Assembly (NCBI GenBank): GCA_947476275.1
Contig: CANJPQ010000006.1
Span: forward strand, 102,788 to 166,787
Direction: 5' to 3'
Length of the DNA stretch: 64,000 bases
Source: Fidelibacterota bacterium
Lineage (GTDB): Bacteria > Pseudomonadota > Alphaproteobacteria > Rhodospirillales > Rhodospirillaceae
A program made the translations under genes and the position numbers. Within the stretch, counting starts at the first letter, position 1, and every line of letters begins with the position of its first letter. This document shows positions 23,056 to 31,767 of this stretch, one piece after another. The notes under the pieces are model-generated. The model searched no databases. It was not told where the DNA came from and saw nothing but the letters and a program-made list of their open reading frames with translations.

Positions 23056-24732
23056 CTAACGCTCCGCGGACTTCACGAGCGCTTGCGGCCGTTCGACTTT
23101 CACCACCGTGTTGTGCGTCCAGCCGAAGAACACGAACCACATGTCGCCATGCTCGTCTGGCCAGATGTCGCGCACGATGCCGCCGGGGCTGGGCCACGGA
23201 TACTCGGTCATCTTGCCCGTCTCCGGATCGAGCTGGATCATGCTGCCGCGCTCATAGGACGCGACCCACACCTGGTCGCGGTCGTCGACGTGGATGGCGT
23301 AGGCGCTACCGCGATAGGGCAGCACGAAGTCCTTCAGGGTCATGGTCTTGGGATCGATCATGCCGACCGCGCCGCCTTCGTAGTAGCCGAAGAACACGCG
23401 GCCTTTGGAATCGATGCGCGGGCGCTTCGGACCGGGCAGTTTGGTGTGCAGGATATTGGACTCGCCGGTCTTGATGTTGATGTAGCCGGCGCGGTTCTGC
23501 CCTTCGACGCACAGCCAGATGATGTCTTCGTTCTCGCGGCTCTGCACGAGCGCGTAGGGCGAGGCCATGGCCGGATCGACCACCACCGCGCCGAACTGGC
23601 GCGTCTTCGGGTCGAAGGTGGCGATGCCGCCGGGGGCCGCGTACAGCACCATGCCGTTGCGCGCGACGATCACGTTCAGCCCCGTGGGAATGCCCTTCGG
23701 CGGCGCGAACTCCTCGACCTTGCCGGTGGCGGGATCGACGCGGCCCAGGTTGCCGCCCGGGATCGTGTACCAGACCACACCGTCCGCGCCGACGGTGATG
23801 CCGTGCGGATTGCCGAACGCAGTCTTGACCGGATAGTCGGTGTATTTGCCGGTCGCGATCTCGAACTTGCCGATCTGGCCGACGCCGTATTCCGTGACCC
23901 AGACGTTGCCGCGCTTGTCCGGCACGGCGGTGTGCGGCATCGCCTTCGGAGTGGGCACGTCCCATTCGGTGTAGACCACGCCGGAGCCGACCGGGATCTC
24001 GTCCTTGTAGTCCTTCTTCGCGGCCTGCTCGATCATGGGTGTGGCGGGCTTGTCGGGACCCATCGTCTTGGCAAGGTAATCGATGATGCGTGCTTTCACC
24101 GCCGGATTGTTGGTCAGGCCGTAGCCGACGGGATTGGTCGAGCCGAGTGGATAGGTGCCCATGCGGGTGACCACCTCCTCCCACTCCGCCTTGGTGCGCC
24201 CTTGCGCCATCACAAGGCCGAGCGAGTGGCAGCGGATGCAGCGGTCGCGCACCAGGGTCTTGGCGGATTGCTCGGCGAGGGGCACAGCCACCCCGCCGCC
24301 GCCGCCGCGCGCGGTCTGCGCGGGATTGTCGTCGGGCATGAAGCGGATGATGTCGATGTCGCGCATCTGATCGATCGGGATCGTCGGCAGCTCTTTGATG
24401 GCGGCTTGATAAGCCTTGGCCAGCGGCACCTGCTCGGTAGAGACGGCGGGCTCGAAACCTTCCTTCGACACGGTGATGTCGTAGGTGCCGGTCGCCAGAT
24501 GCGGCACGGTGAAGGCCCCGCGCGCGTCGGAGATGGCCACGGTGAACATCCCAGCGCCCTTGGCCTGGGCCCTGACCAGGGCGGCCTTGACCGGCTTTCC
24601 GGTGGCATCAACGACGGAGCCGCGAAGCGTGATGGCCGCCTTCTCCGGCACTGCGCCGTAAGCGCCGGCTGCGATCAGTGTTGCGGTGAATAAACCCGAA
24701 GCCAGCGCAGTCCAACGACGTGAGATCGTCAT
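23056..24732 (-). CDS. Vgb-like beta-propeller protein with regulatory domain and haem c motif, copy 1
   Basis: This 558-residue exported protein has a signal peptide (1-27), a carboxypeptidase-regulatory beta-sandwich (33-110), a helical stretch with haem motif CIRCH (Cys165, Cys168, His169), and from about 240 a six- or seven-bladed propeller of virginiamycin-B-lyase type (repeats like GNVWVTEYGVGQIGKFEIATG). The ATG at 24732 has GGAGGG at good distance. Antibiotic lyase activity should not be assumed: fusion to a c-type cytochrome points to periplasmic redox or lactone chemistry. It lies 20 bases after the methyltransferase gene. A second copy is at 50800-52671. Confidence 0.87.
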   Translation of the reverse strand: MTISRRWTALASGLFTATLIAAGAYGAVPEKAAITLRGSVVDATGKPVKAALVRAQAKGAGMFTVAISDARGAFTVPHLATGTYDITVSKEGFEPAVSTEQVPLAKAYQAAIKELPTIPIDQMRDIDIIRFMPDDNPAQTARGGGGGVAVPLAEQSAKTLVRDRCIRCHSLGLVMAQGRTKAEWEEVVTRMGTYPLGSTNPVGYGLTNNPAVKARIIDYLAKTMGPDKPATPMIEQAAKKDYKDEIPVGSGVVYTEWDVPTPKAMPHTAVPDKRGNVWVTEYGVGQIGKFEIATGKYTDYPVKTAFGNPHGITVGADGVVWYTIPGGNLGRVDPATGKVEEFAPPKGIPTGLNVIVARNGMVLYAAPGGIATFDPKTRQFGAVVVDPAMASPYALVQSRENEDIIWLCVEGQNRAGYINIKTGESNILHTKLPGPKRPRIDSKGRVFFGYYEGGAVGMIDPKTMTLKDFVLPYRGSAYAIHVDDRDQVWVASYERGSMIQLDPETGKMTEYPWPSPGGIVRDIWPDEHGDMWFVFFGWTHNTVVKVERPQALVKSAER

Positions 24733-24752
24733 GGTCACCCTCCAGGGATGGG

Positions 24753-25400
24753 TCAGCGGGACTTGGAGATTAGAACATAGGTCGTGGACGCCACCACATA
24801 GGCATCGGGCCGCGGAGTCAGCCAGCGATCCAGCGGGCGGACGAACAGGTTGCCGATCACGTACCAGGCCGCGCGCGCCGGCCAGTGCAGGAGGCGCGGT
24901 GTGTACTGGAACACGAACGCCGCCACGATGGTGGCGACCGCCCAGGCGGGGCCGACGCACACGCCGCATTCCTCCACCTGGAAGCCGGCGCGCTCGAACA
25001 GGCGCTTATGGCCGAGATGCGTGAAGTTCTGGAAGTGCGATGGATAGCCGTGGAAGGGCTGGATGAAGGGCGTGCAGACATAGGCGATGGCGCCGGGCTT
25101 CATGGTGCGGAAAAGCTCCGACGCGGCGAGGTTGGGATCTTCGAGATGCTCGAACACCGCTTCGCAGTGCACGCCGTCGAGACAGCCATCGGGCAGCGGC
25201 AGGCGATGCGCGTCGCCGACGACGTTCACGTTCTCATGGGCGGCGATATTGAGATTGAGAATGCGTGGATGGGCCTGCGACGGCCCGCCGCCAAGCCCCA
25301 GCACGACGCCGCCCTGGTCGCACAGGCCCACCACCCGCTGCTCCGCCATGCGACTTGCGGCAGTTCGGTGGTCATTTCGTGTGGATTGGCGTTTACTCAT
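24753..25400 (-). CDS. Class I SAM-dependent methyltransferase
   Basis: This 215-residue methyltransferase of the Methyltransf_11 type has motif I degenerate (VVLGLGGGPSQAHP), acidic strand 2 absent or altered, and the later HCEAVFEHLEDPNLAASELFRTMKPGAIAYV clear. The C-terminal 60 residues contain an amphipathic or hydrophobic stretch (AVATIVAAFVFQYTPRLL), suggesting membrane contact. The ATG at 25400 is preferred over a GTG at 25424. It is the first gene of the run leading to the propeller, Ig-like and RlmD genes. The substrate is unknown; lipid or glycan methylation is possible. Confidence 0.8.
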   Translation of the reverse strand: MSKRQSTRNDHRTAASRMAEQRVVGLCDQGGVVLGLGGGPSQAHPRILNLNIAAHENVNVVGDAHRLPLPDGCLDGVHCEAVFEHLEDPNLAASELFRTMKPGAIAYVCTPFIQPFHGYPSHFQNFTHLGHKRLFERAGFQVEECGVCVGPAWAVATIVAAFVFQYTPRLLHWPARAAWYVIGNLFVRPLDRWLTPRPDAYVVASTTYVLISKSR

Positions 25401-25623
25401 GGCCCGATCAGCGTCCCTCGCCACTCACTGTCGGGAGACTACCACGCGTTGACTCCATGACGTTTTTACGACGAAAACATGACAGGCGGTCCACGGGCCG
25501 TCTACGTCCCACTGCCGAGGTCGCAATGCTCCGCTGGTTCCACGATCTGACGCCGCGCGAAGAACGACGGGGCACAAGGGTGGACTCGGTCGGTGCGGCG
25601 TCCTGCGACATCGGCAAAATCCT

Positions 25624-26082
25624 GTGACGGCCGCCACAGCCCGACCCGCACGCACGCCTAAACGGCAATACGCCTGCCTGCCATGGCGCAGATCCAAGCG
25701 CGGCGTCGAGATCCTGCTGGTGACGACTCTGACGACACGGCGGTGGATCATCCCAAAGGGCTGGCCCGTGGAGAATTGCACCCCGAATGAATGCGCCGCC
25801 TACGAAGCTTTGGAAGAGGCCGGGGTGATCGGCACGGTCGCCACACGAGTGCTGGGGAGCTTCCGCTACGACAAGCTGCGGAAGTCGGGAAAAGTCGTTC
25901 CGTGCAAAGTGGACGTGTTCCCGATGGAGGTCGTGACCCAGCGGCGCAAGTGGGCCGAGCGGGGCAGACGCGAACTGCGCTGGTGCACGTGCGACGAGGC
26001 GATTGAGCTGATCGGCGATGTCGGACTCCAGCGCCTCATCACCAAATTCGCGCGGCTGGCCGTCGCGCCTACGGAGTCTTGA
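25624..26082 (+). CDS. NUDIX hydrolase with altered NUDIX box
   Basis: This 152-residue DIPP-like NUDIX protein is recognisable from RRWIIPKGWP followed by ALEEAGV and the C-terminal RRELRWCTCDEAIELI. The box departs from G-x5-E-x7-REUxEExGU: Cys replaces the first Glu and Tyr replaces the Arg (GWPVENC ... YEALEEAGV). The metal-binding EExG core remains. Activity may therefore be changed. The GTG start at 25624 overlaps the TGA of a short upstream frame that I did not accept as a gene. It overlaps the convergent MFS gene by 14 bases. Confidence 0.82.
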   Translation: MTAATARPARTPKRQYACLPWRRSKRGVEILLVTTLTTRRWIIPKGWPVENCTPNECAAYEALEEAGVIGTVATRVLGSFRYDKLRKSGKVVPCKVDVFPMEVVTQRRKWAERGRRELRWCTCDEAIELIGDVGLQRLITKFARLAVAPTES

Positions 26083-27304
26083 TTGGCGCAGTCTCGAACG
26101 CGGGCGGCTTGCCGAGCAGCAGGAATCCGAGCGCGCCGAGGGCGACGAGCGGGATGTCGATCCGCAGGCCGGCGTGGTAGCTGCCGGTGGTGTCGTAGCC
26201 CCACCCCATGATGATCGGCGCGAGACCCGAGCCGAGATAAAGCATCACGAACTGCAAGCCGTAGATCTTGCCGAAGGCCTTGAGGCCGAAGTAGTGCGAG
26301 ACAAAATACGGCAACAGGTCGACCTGGGCGCCGGCGGTGAGGCCGATCGCGAGCGTGGCGATGACGATGGCGCTGAAGCTGAGCGCATCCGACTGGAGAA
26401 TCGCGCAGGCGATCACCGGCATGGCGAGGAACACGCTGGCCACCAGCGGCGGGTGGACGCGGTCCACCAGATAGCCCGGCAGCAGACGGCCGGTGATGAT
26501 CGCCACACCCATCAGGCTGGTCAGGCTGACGGCCGTGTCGCGCGCAACACCGGCTTCCGTGAGCATCGCGATCTGATGCACCGTGACCGAGGCGACCACG
26601 CCCGCGACAAGCATGATGCCAATGCCGATCAGCCAGAACCGATAAGAGCGGATGGCGGTGGCGACATCGATGCCGGCGTCGACGATGTCGGCGCGTACGA
26701 GACCCGATGCCCCCTGCCCGCGGTTCTCATGGAAAAACAGCGTGATCGGAATCAAGGCCAGCAGGGACACGGCCGCCATGCCGACATAGGCCGCGCGCCA
26801 ATCCCAGGTGTTCAGCAGCGCGCCCAGGTACGCCGGCGTGATCACCCAGGACACGCCGGTGCCGGACGTCATCAGCGCGAGCGCAAGGCCGCGGCGTCGG
26901 ACGAACCAGGTGGCGACACCGCGCGACCACACCAACGGCGTGGTGCCGCAGCCCGCCACGGACAGCAGGAAGATCGCAAACGCAAAGCCTTTCACGCTGC
27001 CGGAGAGTTGCGTCATGCCCAGGGTGGCAATCGCCAGGATGATCATCGATACGATGCCGATGCGCCGGGCGCCGATCTTGTCGACGAACCTGCCCACGAA
27101 TGGCGCGGTGACGATGGTGCCGGCCATCAGCGCCGAGAGCGCGGTCGAGACCTCGGTGCGGTTCCAGGCGAAGGCATCCGCCAGGGGGTTAAGCAGGATG
27201 CCGCGGCTGTTGGTGAGCATGCCGGTGATTCCGGCAAGGCCGCCGATCGCGCCGGCGAGCACGACTTTGCCGCCATCGCGGAACTCTGCGTAGGACCCGG
27301 ACAT
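26069..27304 (-). CDS. MFS transporter (monocarboxylate/oxalate-formate type)
   Basis: This 411-residue carrier has 12 hydrophobic helices. FVGRFVDKIGARRIGIVSMI is the loop 2-3 MFS signature, and the opening GLAGITGMLTNSRGILLNPLADAF with GVSWVITPAYLGALL resembles monocarboxylate or oxalate/formate antiporters. The start at 27304 (MSGSYAEF) places helix 1 correctly. It lies 17 bases after the FGE-like gene and ends a three-gene operon with carboxymuconolactone decarboxylase-like and FGE-like genes. A small organic acid is a likely but unproven substrate. Confidence 0.88.
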   Translation of the reverse strand: MSGSYAEFRDGGKVVLAGAIGGLAGITGMLTNSRGILLNPLADAFAWNRTEVSTALSALMAGTIVTAPFVGRFVDKIGARRIGIVSMIILAIATLGMTQLSGSVKGFAFAIFLLSVAGCGTTPLVWSRGVATWFVRRRGLALALMTSGTGVSWVITPAYLGALLNTWDWRAAYVGMAAVSLLALIPITLFFHENRGQGASGLVRADIVDAGIDVATAIRSYRFWLIGIGIMLVAGVVASVTVHQIAMLTEAGVARDTAVSLTSLMGVAIITGRLLPGYLVDRVHPPLVASVFLAMPVIACAILQSDALSFSAIVIATLAIGLTAGAQVDLLPYFVSHYFGLKAFGKIYGLQFVMLYLGSGLAPIIMGWGYDTTGSYHAGLRIDIPLVALGALGFLLLGKPPAFETAPIKTP

Positions 27305-27321
27305 GCGCTGACGTTCCCCTG

Positions 27322-28239
27322 CTACCGATCTATCGTACGCGCGATGCGGAAGCCGAGCCCGATGCCGCGATAGGGCAGCGGGTCGGAGCTGCGCGCAGCG
27401 GACCGCGGCAAAGTCTGCGAGGCGACCCAGCCGCCGCCGCGCACCACATGCACGTTGCAGTCGGGATCGTCGACCCAGGCGGAGCCGTCGACCGGCGCGC
27501 CGTCGTAGGATGGATGCAGACAATCCTCGGTCCATTCCCAGACATTGCCGAGCATATCGTGGAGGCCGAATCTGTTGGCTTTGAACGCGCCGACCGGCGC
27601 GATCTCGGCGATGCCGTCCTGGCAGGCGAAGTCGGTGGCGGCGGGATCCTGCGGTGCGCCCGGCGCGGCGTTGGGCATATTGCCCCACGCGCAGGCGGCG
27701 TTGCGGTCCTTACCCCAGAACCAAGGCGTGGTGGTGCCGGCACGGGCGGCGTATTCCCATTCGGCTTCCGTGAGCAAACGATAGGCCTTCCCGGTGCGCT
27801 GGCTGAGCCAAGCGGCATAGGCTTTCGCATCCGGCCAGCCGACGCAGACGACAGGGTGACGATCGGTTTGCGCCAGGCCGGGCGCATTCCAATTGGCGTC
27901 AGCCACATTGGCGCGCGCGCCGTTGGCATCGCGGCTGTAGCAGCCGGCCGTGTCCTGATGCCCGCTGGCTTTCATGAAGGCGGCGTATTCGCCGACGGTG
28001 ACTTCGGTGACGCCGATCGCGAAGCGGGCGACCTTCACGCGATGCTGCGGATGTTCGCGGGCGGCGAGCGCATCGGGGACTTTCAGGGTCGTCGTCTCTT
28101 CCGACGTGGAACCCATCATGAAGGCGCCGCCCGGCAGTGCGATCATCTGCGGACATTCGGGACAATCGCGAAACGGACGCTCCGCCGCGACGGCAGAGCC
28201 CGACAGCACGACAGCCAAAAACGCGGCGACGCGGATCAT
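27322..28239 (-). CDS. Secreted formylglycine-generating-enzyme (SUMF1)-like protein
   Basis: This 305-residue exported protein has signal MIRVAAFLAVVLSGSAVAA and an FGE-sulfatase domain: MIALPGGAFMMGS, HRVKVARFAIGVTEVTVGEYAAFM, RLLTEAEWEYAARAG, GLHDMLGNVWEWTEDC and HVVRGGGWVAS. The fold also occurs in ergothioneine synthases and in non-catalytic binding proteins. No sulfatase gene is visible in the window, so sulfatase maturation is not supported. It overlaps the CMD-like gene by four bases (ATGA). Confidence 0.87.
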   Translation of the reverse strand: MIRVAAFLAVVLSGSAVAAERPFRDCPECPQMIALPGGAFMMGSTSEETTTLKVPDALAAREHPQHRVKVARFAIGVTEVTVGEYAAFMKASGHQDTAGCYSRDANGARANVADANWNAPGLAQTDRHPVVCVGWPDAKAYAAWLSQRTGKAYRLLTEAEWEYAARAGTTTPWFWGKDRNAACAWGNMPNAAPGAPQDPAATDFACQDGIAEIAPVGAFKANRFGLHDMLGNVWEWTEDCLHPSYDGAPVDGSAWVDDPDCNVHVVRGGGWVASQTLPRSAARSSDPLPYRGIGLGFRIARTIDR

Positions 28240-28853
28240 GGGCGAACCGGCGGGGCAGGCACGGGCAGCGACGGTGCTTGGCCGGCATCGAGCTGCTGAT
28301 CGACGACCGTGAGCATGCCGGCGGTCATGACGTAGTAGCCGATCAGCACCGTCAGCTCGACCAGCTTCTGGCGGCCGAACAGTTCGAAGGCGCGCGCGTA
28401 AAGGTCGGAGGACACGCGCCGGGTCATGAAGGCGCCGCGGGCGAGTTCGATCACCACGGCGTCCGCCGGATCGAGGGATGCGGTGGAGGAATTGTTCTTG
28501 ATGGCATCCACGGCCGCCTGCGGCACGCCTTCCTTGAGGGCCTCTTTCTCATGGGCCACCCACTCGAACTGACTGTCGCAGGCGCGGGCGGCGGCGAGGA
28601 TAGCAATCTCGCGCACACGGCCGCTGAACCCGGCCTGGTTGCGCAGGTAGGCGTTCACGGGCCGCAGCAGTTCGGAGATGCGCGGGCTGTGGAGATAGAT
28701 GCCGCTCGGCCCCTTGAGGCCACGGATGAGATTGGCTTTGGGGTCGACGATCTGGTCGTACATGCGCTGGCCCAAGTCATCGAGGTCTTCCCGGCGCGGC
28801 AGGGGAAAGCGGCTGCCGGAGGCGGGATCGATATCGTTGGGGTCGATGGGCAT
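28236..28853 (-). CDS. Carboxymuconolactone decarboxylase (CMD/AhpD-like) family protein
   Basis: This 205-residue helical protein carries the CMD core (GFSGRVREIAILAAARACDSQFEWVAHEKEAL, then FGRQKLVELTVLIGYYVMTAGML). The AhpD CxxC pair is absent: the corresponding position reads ACDSQFEW. Thioredoxin-like peroxidase chemistry is therefore unlikely, and gamma-carboxymuconolactone decarboxylase-like or unknown chemistry is more plausible. It is the first gene of the CMD-FGE-MFS operon and is cytoplasmic. Confidence 0.87.
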   Translation of the reverse strand: MPIDPNDIDPASGSRFPLPRREDLDDLGQRMYDQIVDPKANLIRGLKGPSGIYLHSPRISELLRPVNAYLRNQAGFSGRVREIAILAAARACDSQFEWVAHEKEALKEGVPQAAVDAIKNNSSTASLDPADAVVIELARGAFMTRRVSSDLYARAFELFGRQKLVELTVLIGYYVMTAGMLTVVDQQLDAGQAPSLPVPAPPVRP

Positions 28854-29126
28854 GGCGAACCTTGAGACAGCGGGCTGTAAGGAAGACTAGCAGGCTTGCA
28901 CGGGGGCTCGGGAAGGTCGCATCGGTCCACCGCCAGCCGGGTCAGGCGTCGAGATTTAGCGTAAATTTAAGCGAATCCAATTGTTTATCGACCAAAGGGC
29001 GAATACGGGCCCGGCCGCGCCGCGCTCCGCGCCGCGGTTCGGCTCGCCTTTCGTTAAGCTTTCTCCCATACTACTTTAACGGGTGAGAGCGAACGGCCGT
29101 ATTAAGACGGGTGTCGCGTTGAGGGG

Positions 29127-31694
29127 ATGTCTCGCCGGCGTCCGAGGTTAGCTTTGTTTCCGCGCGTGTTTCGCAAACGTTTCGTTCCCGGCCGCAGGCT
29201 TGCTGGCGCGGTTGCCATGTTTGGGGCCCTCGCCGCCGGCAGCACCGACGCGTCGGCGGCGTATGACTATCTCGCGCTGGGCGCGCCCAAATTCGTCAAT
29301 ACCAGCTATATCGAGTTGGCCAAGATCACGCGGATCTCCAAGTTCCGCTCGATGGCCGGACACAATTACTCGGACTCGTCGCAGTTCGGGACCGACGCGA
29401 TCAAGGATCGCGGCATCATCGAAAACTGCAGCTCGATGAAGCACTACTTCGTCGCGCCTGATTCGAGCGTGAAGATCTACGCGCCCGTGAACGGGACGAT
29501 CGGATCGATCCGCGTGGGCACCATGGGCTACCAGATCGAGATCACGCCGGACGCGCAGCCTGATTTCCATATCACCATCTTTCACGTGAAGTTTTCCAAG
29601 CCGCTGGCCATCGGCGAGCGGCTGACCGAAGGCCAGCAGATCGGCACCCATATCGGGCTCGATACCTGGTCCGACGTTTCGGCGTGGGTACAAACGCCGA
29701 GCGGCAAGCATCTGATCTCCTACTTCGAACTGCTCACCGATGCCGGTTTCGCCGGGTTCAAGGACCGCGGCCTTGCGACGCGCGAGAGCCTCATCCGCTC
29801 CAAGACCGAGCGTGCCGCGGACCCGCGCGTGTGTTCGTTCTCGTCCGACCAGGATTCGGATTTCGTCAGTCTGTCGGGTCCCGCGCCGGCGAAGCAAACG
29901 GTGACGGTGCAGACGCGCCCCGCCGACACGATGAACATCGGCGATGCGCCGGTGACGCTTGCGGCGACGGCGAGTTCGGGCCTGCCGGTGGTGTTCGTTT
30001 CGGATACGCCAAAGATCTGCACGGTCGATGGCACGGCGCTTTCGGCACGCCGGCCGGGCATGTGCAAGCTGCGGGCGACCCAGCCGGGCACGGATGCGTT
30101 TGTCGAAGCACTGCCGGAGTTCATGCGCACGACCGTGCTCCCGCGCGGGCGGACCTTGGCGCCGCCGCGGCTGGGCAACGTGTATCCCCCGGGCGGCAAC
30201 GGCCCGGACTCCTACATTCGGTTCTACAACACCGGCTCCAAGGCGGGGACCGTGACCGCCTCATTGCTCAACGGTGCAACCGGCCAGACGGTCGTGAAGT
30301 GGCAGAGCCCGTCGATCCCGCCCGGCGCTGCGCCACAGTTCACCATCAGGGACATCGAGGGCACGCTGCCCGCGGGATACGTGCGGCCCGCCGCCTACAG
30401 CCTGAAGGTCGAGCCGGAGACCACCATCGACGGCTATCTGCAACACGCGCTGTTCGACGGCGGGGTCGAGGTGCTGACCAACGCCAGCACCTGCGACACC
30501 GGAACGACCGTGGACGCTCATCGCCTCATGAATGTGCACTCGTCGCGGTTGGAGAGCGGCTATCCCAGCACGGTTGTCTTTTTCAATTTCAGCATCAGCA
30601 CGACAAGCATGAGTTACGTGCTGCGCGATGCTCCGACGGGAACCGATCTCGGCAGCTTCAGCTCCAGTCTTCTACCTTTCGTCCATGGCGGCGCCGCAAC
30701 GACGGCGGTTCCCAACCTGCAGATCGTTATGGATGAATCCACAATGGAGACCGCGGTCTATCCGTCAAATAATCCATCGCTGCGCGGCGCTTTGACGCCG
30801 CCGTCGCATCATCTCAACCTCAACGACCAGGCGAACACCGCTTATTCCCCGGATTCGAAATTCAGCAAATATTTCTCCCAGCACTTGGTGACAAATCGCC
30901 GCCCTGGCGTGGTGTCCGATATGACAACCATGTGCGCGCTGAACGGCAAGAGTAACGGGACGGCAAATCCCGAGGTGCGCGCGAGCGGACTGCTCTCCAG
31001 CTTGCAGACCTTGGCGCAATCGACTTTGCGCTTCTACAACTCCGGCACGACGGCCGGGACCGTGAAGGTGACCCTATTCGGGAACTACGAAGATCAGCCG
31101 CTCGGGGCCTGGGTGAGCCCGGAGATTCCGCCGGGGGCCGTGCGCGAGTTCGACATCGCCACCATCGAGACCCAGGCGACGCCGCATCGCTTCGACTCTT
31201 TTGTGCCACGGGCCCTGGTCAAACAGAATTTCTACGGGATTGCGGTGGAGACCGGGATCGACGGGGTGTTCCAGAACGTGCTCACGCGCAGTTCCGGCGG
31301 CGCCTATAGCAACGCAAGCACCTGTTTCGAGGGCGTGGCGGCGGATCAAAAGACGTTGATTGCGGTGGCCGCATCGGTGCGCGAAGCCGAGGGGTATGCG
31401 AGCACGGTGGTCGTCACCAACACGGGCGCGACGTCATCGTCGGCGACCCTGACGGTGGTGGATGCCCGCGACGGCACCACCCTCGGCAGCTTTCAGACCG
31501 ACGCGATCCCCGCCAACGGCCTGATCCGGCTCGATGCGCGCACCATCGAAGCCGCGGCGAGCATCCCCGCCGATCCTGCGCGCACGCAGTACGTCATCAA
31601 GGCGGACGACAGCTTCACGGGCTTTCTGCAGCACCTGCTCAACAACCGCGCGCAGGGCGTGGTGAGCGACATGACTGCTGCTTGCATGATGTAG
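29127..31694 (+). CDS. Large secreted protein: M23-like domain, Ig-like linker and two A-B repeats
   Basis: This 855-residue exported protein has an Arg-rich lead and hydrophobic segment ending ASAA near 45. Residues 75-180 resemble an M23 metallopeptidase: HxxxD in GHNYSD (79, 83) and HITIFHV (148, 153), so some but not all zinc positions are conserved. Residues 255-320 are Ig-like (VTVQTRPADTMNIGDAPVTL). Then come two tandem pairs of beta-rich modules: A (SYIRFYNTGSKAGTVTASL / STLRFYNSGTTAGTVKVTL) and B (ending NRRPGVVSDMTTMC / NRAQGVVSDMTAACM). It may be a cell-wall or surface binding protein. The start is uncertain because GAGGGG abuts the ATG. The gene is monocistronic. Confidence 0.8.
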   Translation: MSRRRPRLALFPRVFRKRFVPGRRLAGAVAMFGALAAGSTDASAAYDYLALGAPKFVNTSYIELAKITRISKFRSMAGHNYSDSSQFGTDAIKDRGIIENCSSMKHYFVAPDSSVKIYAPVNGTIGSIRVGTMGYQIEITPDAQPDFHITIFHVKFSKPLAIGERLTEGQQIGTHIGLDTWSDVSAWVQTPSGKHLISYFELLTDAGFAGFKDRGLATRESLIRSKTERAADPRVCSFSSDQDSDFVSLSGPAPAKQTVTVQTRPADTMNIGDAPVTLAATASSGLPVVFVSDTPKICTVDGTALSARRPGMCKLRATQPGTDAFVEALPEFMRTTVLPRGRTLAPPRLGNVYPPGGNGPDSYIRFYNTGSKAGTVTASLLNGATGQTVVKWQSPSIPPGAAPQFTIRDIEGTLPAGYVRPAAYSLKVEPETTIDGYLQHALFDGGVEVLTNASTCDTGTTVDAHRLMNVHSSRLESGYPSTVVFFNFSISTTSMSYVLRDAPTGTDLGSFSSSLLPFVHGGAATTAVPNLQIVMDESTMETAVYPSNNPSLRGALTPPSHHLNLNDQANTAYSPDSKFSKYFSQHLVTNRRPGVVSDMTTMCALNGKSNGTANPEVRASGLLSSLQTLAQSTLRFYNSGTTAGTVKVTLFGNYEDQPLGAWVSPEIPPGAVREFDIATIETQATPHRFDSFVPRALVKQNFYGIAVETGIDGVFQNVLTRSSGGAYSNASTCFEGVAADQKTLIAVAASVREAEGYASTVVVTNTGATSSSATLTVVDARDGTTLGSFQTDAIPANGLIRLDARTIEAAASIPADPARTQYVIKADDSFTGFLQHLLNNRAQGVVSDMTAACMM

Positions 31695-31731
31695 AGGTCG
31701 CTTCGAGCGAACGTGCCGACCCTACTGCCGC

Positions 31732-31762
31732 TTGACGTACATACCAACTGGTTGGTATGTAC
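31732..31762 (+). promoter_or_regulatory. Promoter fused to a 26-bp palindromic TetR operator
   Basis: TTGACG (31732-31737) and TATGTA (31756-31761) are 18 bases apart. A palindrome spans 31737-31762, with 12-base arms GTACATACCAAC and GTTGGTATGTAC and only the central pair unpaired. It covers the spacer and -10 element. The TetR ATG at 31768 falls where transcription would begin, so the message may be leaderless. Confidence 0.75.
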
Positions 31763-31767
31763 GATCC

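Noticed and set aside
23083..24693. Plus-strand open frame of 536 residues
   Set aside because: Antisense shadow of the Vgb-like propeller gene; very rich in His, Asp and Gly without domain features.
23056..24732. Antibiotic (streptogramin) lyase function for the Vgb-like proteins
   Set aside because: The haem motif and N-terminal regulatory domain do not occur in true Vgb lyases, and no resistance context is present.
25457..25627. Short plus-strand frame (56 residues) whose stop overlaps the NUDIX GTG start
   Set aside because: The GTGA overlap is suggestive, but there is no ribosome site before its ATG and the residues resemble no protein family.
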